In this document: positions 58,607 to 64,000 of the stretch, one piece after another
Numbering within the stretch: position 1 is the first letter of the stretch
Layout: each line of letters starts with the position of its first letter
Assembly (NCBI RefSeq): GCF_000797515.1
Contig: NZ_JSBN01000213.1
Location: 54,910-118,909, forward strand
Direction: 5' to 3'
DNA: 64,000 nt
Source of the DNA: Sphingomonas sp. Ant H11
GTDB taxonomy: Bacteria; Pseudomonadota; Alphaproteobacteria; Sphingomonadales; Sphingomonadaceae
Made by a program: the position numbers and the translations under genes
The notes under the pieces: generated by a model
Database searches by the model: none
Seen by the model: only the letters and a program-made list of their open reading frames with translations
What the model was told of the DNA's origin: nothing

Positions 58607-59979
58607 TCAGGCCAGCGGCACGAAGCGCAAGGGCAAGCCGTCTTTCGGCCGCGGAATCGGCCAGGCTTGCCATTGTGCCCCCGCGTCTGCGTCGAGTTCG
58701 ATCCGATACCGGCTGAGCAATTGCGCGAGCAGGATACGAATCTGCATCGTCGCGAAATGCAGCCCCAGGCACATATGCGCGCCGCCGCCAAACGGCACCC
58801 ACGCATATTTGTGGCGGGCGCGCACCGCCTCGGGCGTGAATCGCAACGGGTCGAAGCGCTGCGGGTCTGGCCACAGCTCTGGCATGGTGTGGGTATAGGC
58901 CACGCTGACGCTGACCGTGGTGCCGGCCGGAATATGATAGCCGCCGAAGTCGAACGGCTTGATCGCGCGGCGCGGCAGCGAGGGCACGGGCGGGATCAGC
59001 CGCAGCGCTTCCTTGAAAGCCATGTCGGTCAATTCGAGCCGGTCGAGCTGGCTATAGGGCAGCGCGCCTTCCGCATTCATGCCGAGTTCGGCAATCTCGG
59101 CGCGGAGTTTCTCCTGCACTCCGGGTTGCGCCCGAGCAGCATGATCAGGCTGGTCGCCGAGGAAGTGATGGTGTCGTGCGCCGCCATCATCAGGAAGTTC
59201 ATGTGATCGGCAATCGCATCGGCTGGCAGCGGCTGGCCGTCATCGCCGGTCGCGCGGCAGAATTGCGAGAAGAAGTCCTGGCCCTGGCCAGCCCGCCGCG
59301 CCGGAATCTCGCGTTCGAACAGCTCGATCAGATAGGCGCGCGCGCGCACGCCCTTGCGCATTTGCGATCCCGGCAGCGGAATGCGGATCGGCGTGATCGA
59401 CGCCTGCACTTCATCGACAAAGGCCTGGTTGATGCGCGTCGCCTCGGGGCCGAGCGGCATGCCGAGAAAGCTCTCCGCCGCCAGATCGAGCGTCAGTTCC
59501 TTGATCGCGTCATAGAAGCGAATGGGTTTGTTGCCCCAGGTCGCCACAGCGCGCGAAATGCCCGCATTGAGCGTTTCGGCATAATGCCGCATCGGCTCGG
59601 GCTTGAACGCCACCGCCATCACCTTGCGGTCGGCGCGGTGCTTTTCGAAATCCATCAGCATCAGCCCGCGCGGGAACAGCAGGTTGAGCAGCGGCCCCCA
59701 ACCCTGTTCGGACGAAAACACGCGGTCGCGGTCGAACAGCACCAGTTCGTTGGCGTCGGGGCCGATCAAGCTGACCGTCGGGCCGCCAAAGGCATTGTTG
59801 CGGAACACCGGGCCATACGTGTCGATCATCCGCTTGCCGAAAGCGACGGGGTCGCGGAGCATGCGGAAGGTATTGCCGATGAACGGCAGACCGTCCTCGC
59901 CCGGAATGGCATGGATCGCGGATTGCTTCTGGCGGGGCAGCCAATGCGGGTTCGCCCGATAGGTGTGCGCATAGGCCAT
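58607..59979 (-). CDS. Cytochrome P450 (one frameshift)
   Basis: About 458 residues from ATG 59979 (MAYAHTYRANP). I-helix region AHDTITSSATSLIMLL, ExxR in FKEALRLIPP, and the heme loop FGGGAHMCLG with the Cys ligand. Near 59121 a base appears missing in a G/C run; corrected, LLGRNPGVQEKLRAEIAELG joins the two parts. No redox partner is adjacent. The family resembles sphingomonad fatty-acid or terpenoid P450s, but the substrate cannot be assigned. Confidence 0.9.
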
Positions 59980-60036
59980 CGATCGCTCTCCCACTTATTG
60001 ACACCAGTATAAGTAAGATCGCGGCGGATGGAAGCC

Positions 60037-60492
60037 TCAGGCGGCGGTGGTCTCGCCCAGCGAATCGAGGCAGCGCGCCACCCACGGCAAACCCACCGTG
60101 GCGATCGCACTGCTCAGCGCCACGCCGATGATGAGAAAGGGCAGCATCCATTCGATATTGATGATGGCGAGGAGCAGTAGGGTGGCCAGGGCAACGATGC
60201 CGAACAGCAGTACCCTGCCGACCCGCTGTTCGCCCTGCGGTGAAAGCGCGATCACGCGCGGGCCCTTTTGATCCCAGCTTGGCCCCGTGGTCAGCAAGCG
60301 GCGGCCGCTTGCGTCGCGCACCGGCACGCGACCGCGACCAGCATCGCTGGGATACGCGCATCGGTCGCGCTGCGGCTCGGTCGCGCAACCGTGGCGGGCG
60401 GGGCGGGGGTCGTTTTGTCCGCCCAGGTATCGATGGTGATCAGCCGCCCGTCGCGCTCGAAAAATTTTGTAGCGAGGCGGGGGCGGCTGCAC
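60037..60492 (-). CDS. Small hypothetical membrane protein (two compensating frameshifts)
   Basis: About 151 residues. The C-terminal part has two membrane helices (VGRVLLFGIVALATLLLLAI and MLPFLIIGVALSSAIATVGL). The N-terminal part in the given frame is Arg/His-rich shadow sequence; if the A5 run at 60460-60464 is one base long and the G3 at 60349-60351 one short, it reads as FERDGRLITIDTWADKTTPA then RIPSDAGRGRVPVRDASG, a normal protein. GTG 60492 is the start. Located directly after ribH; family not recognised. Confidence 0.6.
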   Translation of the reverse strand: MQPPPPRYKIFRARRAADHHRYLGGQNDPRPARHGCATEPQRDRCAYPSDAGRGRVPVRDASGRRLLTTGPSWDQKGPRVIALSPQGEQRVGRVLLFGIVALATLLLLAIINIEWMLPFLIIGVALSSAIATVGLPWVARCLDSLGETTAA

Positions 60493-60499
60493 CCGTGTT

Positions 60500-60919
60500 T
60501 CAGCCGAAGCGGCTCTTCAGCGCCAGCATCGCCAGCGCAGCCTTGGCCGCGGCACCGCCCTTGTCGAGCTGCGCGCGGTCGGCGCGGACGATCGCCTGCG
60601 CTTCATCCTCGGTGGTGAGAATACCATTTCCGATCGGCAGGCCGTCCATCGACAGCGCCATCAATCCCCGCGCGCTCTCGCCCGCGACGATCTCGAAGTG
60701 ATAGGTCTCGCCGCGAATCACCACGCCCAGCGCGACGAACGCATCATAGGCTCCGCTATCCGCCGCCAGCGCAACGGCGGCGGGAATTTCCAGCGCGCCC
60801 GGCACGGTGATCGTCTCGTGCTTGTGGCCAGCCTCCTCGATCGCGGCGCGCGCGCCGTCGAGCAGCATGTCGTTGAGATGGTCGTAGAAGCGGGCTTCGA
60901 CGATGAGAATCTTTGCCAC
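60500..60919 (-). CDS. ribH: 6,7-dimethyl-8-ribityllumazine synthase
   Basis: 139 residues; the penultimate step of riboflavin synthesis. Starts [16 protein letters not shown] from GTG 60919, which is preceded by AAGGA; TTG 60925 is an alternative. Motifs: [31 protein letters not shown] with the catalytic His, and [16 protein letters not shown]. Last enzyme gene of the rib operon; overlaps the preceding CYTH stop region. Confidence 0.94.
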   Translation of the reverse strand: MAKILIVEARFYDHLNDMLLDGARAAIEEAGHKHETITVPGALEIPAAVALAADSGAYDAFVALGVVIRGETYHFEIVAGESARGLMALSMDGLPIGNGILTTEDEAQAIVRADRAQLDKGGAAAKAALAMLALKSRFG

Positions 60920-60921
60920 GA

Positions 60922-61443
60922 TCAATCCTTGGGAATGCCAGAATGCGAAATTGCGCCGCCTTGATAGCGCGGCTCGTCGCTAATGTCGCGGACTGCCCAG
61001 CTGGGCGAGGGCAGCGCCCTCAACCCCACATCGTCGGGCCATTCGATCTCGGCAAGTTCCAGCGGTGCCAACGCACCAAGGAATTGATCGATTCCGAACG
61101 TGATTCCCTGGTCGACGATCTCATAGCGCCGCTTGGCGAGGGCGGCGGCAGGCAGCGCCTCCAGCAGCGCGTACTCGTCCTCGGTCAAATAGGTGGTCAC
61201 GATCGGTCGCGCGAGCGGATCGTCGCACTCGTATTTCTTGGTGAGCTTCAGCGCCTGCTCACCGCTGGCGCTTGCCGTCATTCGCCGCAAACGCATCCGC
61301 GTGTTGGCGATATAGCGGTCCTCAATCAGCACATAGGGCAGCGCCGACAGGTCGGGTCGTATTGCGGGATCGACCAGCCAGCGCCGCTCACGTTCGATAT
61401 GCGCATATTTGGGATCGCGTGCCTCGTCGATCCCGGTGCGCAT
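60922..61443 (-). CDS. CYTH-domain protein
   Basis: 173 residues with the ExExR-type motif [10 protein letters not shown] near the N-terminus, basic strands [13 protein letters not shown] and LKLTKKY, and the acidic [17 protein letters not shown] end, all of the triphosphate-tunnel fold. CYTH enzymes act on inorganic or nucleoside triphosphates (class IV adenylate cyclase, thiamine triphosphatase, RNA triphosphatase). The ATG overlaps the ribB stop as TAATG, so it is embedded in the riboflavin operon. Activity unknown. Confidence 0.85.
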   Translation of the reverse strand: MRTGIDEARDPKYAHIERERRWLVDPAIRPDLSALPYVLIEDRYIANTRMRLRRMTASASGEQALKLTKKYECDDPLARPIVTTYLTEDEYALLEALPAAALAKRRYEIVDQGITFGIDQFLGALAPLELAEIEWPDDVGLRALPSPSWAVRDISDEPRYQGGAISHSGIPKD

Positions 61444-62591
61444 TATTCGCCTCCAGTGCCGGGAATCGCGCGCTCATCGACAATCGACAAGCCATAACCT
61501 TCGAGGCCGACCAGCGCATGGTGGGTGTTGGTCAGCAACACCATTTCTTCAACGCCCAGCTCCGCCAGAATCTGCGCGCCGACGCCGTAATCGCGCAGCT
61601 CCTCGACCTCGGGCGCGCCTGCGCCCTTGCCTTCGCCGCGCAGCTTGATGAAGCGCGTGACCGAATCCTTCATCGGGCGGTTGATCACGACGATGACGCC
61701 GGCACCTTCCTCCGCGATCAATTCCATCGAGCGCGAGAGCAGGCCCGAGCGTTCGGATTGCTCGCCGAACATGTCGACGAAATAGGAAGCGGTGTGCATC
61801 CGCACCAGCGTCGGCTTGGCCGGGTCGATCTTGCCCTTGACCAAGGCGATCGTTTCGTCGCCGGTCGCCTTGTTGTGGAAGGTCATCGCCTTCCACTGGC
61901 CGCCCCATTTCGACTCGAACGCCATTTCGGCGCGCTTCTCGACCAGATGATCGTGGCGGCGGCGATAGGCGATCAAGTCGCGGATCGTGCCGATCTTGAG
62001 ATTGTGGAATTGCGCGAAGGTGACGAGGTCGTCGAGGCGGCTCATCGTGCCATCCTCGTTCATGATCTCGCAGATCACGCCCGACGGGTTGAGCCCGGCC
62101 AGCCGCGAGACGTCGACCGCCGCCTCGGTGTGCCCTGCGCGGACCAACACGCCGCCATCGCGCGCGACCAGCGGGAAGACGTGGCCCGGCGTGACGATCT
62201 CGTCCTTGCCCTTGGACGAATCGATCGCGACCGAGATGGTGCGGGCGCGGTCGGCGGCGGAAATGCCGGTGGTCACCCCATCGCGCGCCTCGATTGAAGT
62301 CGTGAAGGCGGTTTCATGCCGCGTGCCATTGTGGCGGCTCATCAGGTCGAGGCCGAGCTCGTCGACGCGTCTCCTGGTCATGGCAAGGCAGATCAGTCCG
62401 CGGCCATATTTGGCCATGAAGTTGATCTTTTCAGGCGTCGCCATCTGTGCCGGAATGACGAGGTCGCCCTCATTCTCGCGGTCTTCGTCATCGACCAGGA
62501 TGAACATGCGGCCATTGCGGGCCTCGTCGATCAATTCCTCAGGGGTCGACAGGAACCCATGGCGCAGGCGCGCGACTTCAGGCTGTGGCAC
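61443..62591 (-). CDS. ribB: 3,4-dihydroxy-2-butanone-4-phosphate synthase with degenerate GTP cyclohydrolase II domain
   Basis: 382 residues. The N-terminal ~200 are an intact DHBP synthase: [40 protein letters not shown] and [15 protein letters not shown]. The C-terminal ~175 are GTP cyclohydrolase II-like, but the zinc cysteines are absent: where active enzymes have the CxxxxGDxxGSxxCDCG pattern, this one has [16 protein letters not shown]. So only the DHBP synthase half should be catalytic and RibA must be elsewhere. It overlaps ribE by 14 bases. Confidence 0.93.
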   Translation of the reverse strand: MPQPEVARLRHGFLSTPEELIDEARNGRMFILVDDEDRENEGDLVIPAQMATPEKINFMAKYGRGLICLAMTRRRVDELGLDLMSRHNGTRHETAFTTSIEARDGVTTGISAADRARTISVAIDSSKGKDEIVTPGHVFPLVARDGGVLVRAGHTEAAVDVSRLAGLNPSGVICEIMNEDGTMSRLDDLVTFAQFHNLKIGTIRDLIAYRRRHDHLVEKRAEMAFESKWGGQWKAMTFHNKATGDETIALVKGKIDPAKPTLVRMHTASYFVDMFGEQSERSGLLSRSMELIAEEGAGVIVVINRPMKDSVTRFIKLRGEGKGAGAPEVEELRDYGVGAQILAELGVEEMVLLTNTHHALVGLEGYGLSIVDERAIPGTGGE

Positions 62592-63198
62592 GATAATGCT
62601 CCATGCGTTTCAGATAGCGGGCGAGGACGTCAATCTCGATATTGACGGCGGCACCGGGGTGAAGGTCGCCCAGCGTGGTCATCGCCTGGGTGTGCGGAAT
62701 GATGTTGAGCGAGAAATGCGAGGTGTCGCCATGGTCGGCGACGGCATTGACCGTCAGCGACACGCCATCGACCGTGATCGAACCCTTTTTCGCGACGAAG
62801 GGGGCCAGGTCGGCGGGCACCGCGATATCGATCCTGCGCGAATCGCCGTCGTCGCTGACGCTCACCACACTGCCGATGCCATCGACATGGCCGGTCACGA
62901 TATGCCCGCCCAGTTCCTCGCCGAGCTTCAGCGCGCGTTCGAGGTTGAGGCGGCGTCCGGTGGTCCATTGTTCGGACGGCGTGCGCGAGACGGTTTCGCC
63001 GGAGACGTCGGCGGCGAACCAGCCGGATTCGCCCGCGCCCGATTTGTCGACGACGGTCAGGCACACGCCCGAACAGGCGATCGACGCGCCAAGATCGACG
63101 CCTGCCATATCATAGTCCGTCCGCACGAAGATGCGCCGGTCGCCGCGCGCCTCGACCCGGTCGATCGTGCCGATATCGGTGATGATGCCGGTGAACAT
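62578..63198 (-). CDS. ribE: Riboflavin synthase alpha subunit
   Basis: 206 residues, two tandem lumazine-binding repeats: [20 protein letters not shown] with VCLTVVD, and [16 protein letters not shown] with [14 protein letters not shown] 63198 starts the conserved MFTGIIT motif; the upstream in-frame part belongs to ribD. Dismutates two lumazines to riboflavin. Starts 4 bases after the ribD stop. Confidence 0.94.
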   Translation of the reverse strand: MFTGIITDIGTIDRVEARGDRRIFVRTDYDMAGVDLGASIACSGVCLTVVDKSGAGESGWFAADVSGETVSRTPSEQWTTGRRLNLERALKLGEELGGHIVTGHVDGIGSVVSVSDDGDSRRIDIAVPADLAPFVAKKGSITVDGVSLTVNAVADHGDTSHFSLNIIPHTQAMTTLGDLHPGAAVNIEIDVLARYLKRMEHYRATA

Positions 63199-63202
63199 CG
63201 CG

Positions 63203-64000
63203 CTATCCTCTTTCGCCCGGTGCAGGCTCCCTGACGCGCTCGTAAACCTCGAGCCGGTCGCTGCCAAGGCTCCGCGACTCGATCGGTCGCCAGCGGCCAT
63301 GCGCGTCGGCAAGATCGGTGAGGCCAATGTCGGGCAGCGTGCGCCCACCGCCGATCAGGATCGGCGCACGATAAAGCAACAGCCGGTCGACCAGATCGCT
63401 GGCTAGGAACGCGGCGGCGGTCGCCGGGCCGCCCTCGACCAGGACGTGATCGACCGCTTCGAGTGTCGAGATGTCAGCGGGCGCGGCGATGCGCGTCCAG
63501 CCATCGGTTTCGGTGCGCGACAGCAAAATTCGCTGCGGGCTGCGCGATTCAAGTCCCGCGAGCCGGACGTCGAGCTTCGGAGCGTCCGCTTCGAAGGTCC
63601 CGCGTCCAACCAAAATCGCTTCGTGGCGCGCGCGTTCCAGGTGCGCGTGCGCGCGCGCTTGCGGCCCGGTGATCCAGACGCTTTGCCCCGACGCCAGCGC
63701 CATCGCCCCGTCGAGCGACACGGCGAGTTTCAGCGTCACGTGTGGGCGTCCGAGCAGGCGGCGGGCAAGAAATCCCGCCATCGCCCGGCGGGCTTCGTCG
63801 GCGCGCACACCGACCTCCGCCGTGATACCGGCGTCGCGCAGGCGCGCAATACCCGCGCCGTTGGTGCGCACATCGGGGTCCTCCATCGCGACCACCACCC
63901 GTGCCACGCCGGCCAGTTGCAGCAGATCGCTGCACGCGGGGCCGCGCGGCGAGACGTGGGCGCAGGGTTCCAGCGTGACATAGACCGTCGCCCGCGGCGC
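63203..64000 (-). CDS. ribD: Bifunctional riboflavin deaminase/reductase RibD (5' end outside window)
   Basis: At the window edge the frame is in the deaminase domain: [21 protein letters not shown] with the zinc-binding PCxH...C motif. Then the C-terminal reductase: [43 protein letters not shown], and [12 protein letters not shown]. Deaminates and reduces the pyrimidine intermediate of riboflavin synthesis. First gene of ribD-ribE-ribB-CYTH-ribH as seen here; its start and any FMN riboswitch lie beyond base 64000. Confidence 0.93.
   Translation of the reverse strand, partial: APRATVYVTLEPCAHVSPRGPACSDLLQLAGVARVVVAMEDPDVRTNGAGIARLRDAGITAEVGVRADEARRAMAGFLARRLLGRPHVTLKLAVSLDGAMALASGQSVWITGPQARAHAHLERARHEAILVGRGTFEADAPKLDVRLAGLESRSPQRILLSRTETDGWTRIAAPADISTLEAVDHVLVEGGPATAAAFLASDLVDRLLLYRAPILIGGGRTLPDIGLTDLADAHGRWRPIESRSLGSDRLEVYERVREPAPGERG

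Overview
The window is chromosomal DNA of a GC-rich alphaproteobacterium, most likely a sphingomonad (Sphingomonas or a close relative). This rests on the very high third-position GC, the ubiquinone genes (a UbiH-type hydroxylase and a COQ9-like protein), the hemC-hemD-mitofilin-like gene order, a TonB receptor/TetR/MFS cluster, a HisKA_2/HWE-type sensor kinase and characteristic small intergenic palindromes. No 16S gene is present, so the assignment is inferred. Almost everything is core housekeeping. I see no CRISPR array, prophage or insertion sequence.

Layout. 1-5.6 kb: start of a probable lolA, ftsK, a UbiH-type hydroxylase, then a cnoX / LON-substrate-domain / small-protein operon. 5.8-10.4 kb: tRNA-Gly(GCC), a secreted GH92 mannosidase, and an NAD-epimerase facing an MmyB-type HTH regulator. 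10.6-16.3 kb: a DUF72 protein, the heme operon hemC-hemD-mitofilin-like (Mic60) gene, divergent tsaD-gpsA, and an SDHAF4-type assembly factor. 16.5-26.1 kb: rsmB, rpe, a heparinase II/III-like gene, purH, a Wzx-like flippase and polA. 26.2-32.7 kb: a class A beta-lactamase-like lipoprotein, nadB, a lone ABC ATPase, a zf-CHCC protein, tldD and two small genes. 32.7-34.7 kb: a sigma-54-type promoter with glnK-amtB. 34.8-39.3 kb: TetR, TonB receptor and MFS transporter. 39.4-40.9 kb: a less GC-rich islet next to tRNA-Leu(GAG), carrying a nuclease-fold polymorphic toxin and a probable immunity gene. 41-46.2 kb: MATE efflux, an MJ0042 zinc-ribbon protein, and ftsE-ftsX-ydcF-plsC. 46.3-51 kb: tyrC, a Tat-type amine oxidase, and metX-GNAT-metW. 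51-53 kb: a response regulator convergent with a HisKA_2 sensor kinase. 53-58.6 kb: ssb, feoA-feoB with Fur-like boxes, COQ9, EamA permease and an Old Yellow Enzyme. 58.6-64 kb: a cytochrome P450, a small membrane protein, and the riboflavin operon ribD(partial)-ribE-ribB-CYTH-ribH.

A dominant feature of this sequence is a large number of single-base frameshifts, more than 20 in 64 kb. Nearly all lie in homopolymer runs and they include essential genes (ftsK, hemC, tsaD, ssb). In each case the missing part of the protein continues in another frame immediately after the break. The likeliest cause is uncorrected sequencing indels, so I annotate these loci as whole genes spanning both frames and give the break position.

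No intergenic gap exceeds 300 bases. The most interesting local biology is the toxin/immunity islet beside tRNA-Leu, the bacterial Mic60 gene inside the heme operon, and several readable regulatory palindromes (glnK, TetR/TonB, HTH/epimerase, feoAB).
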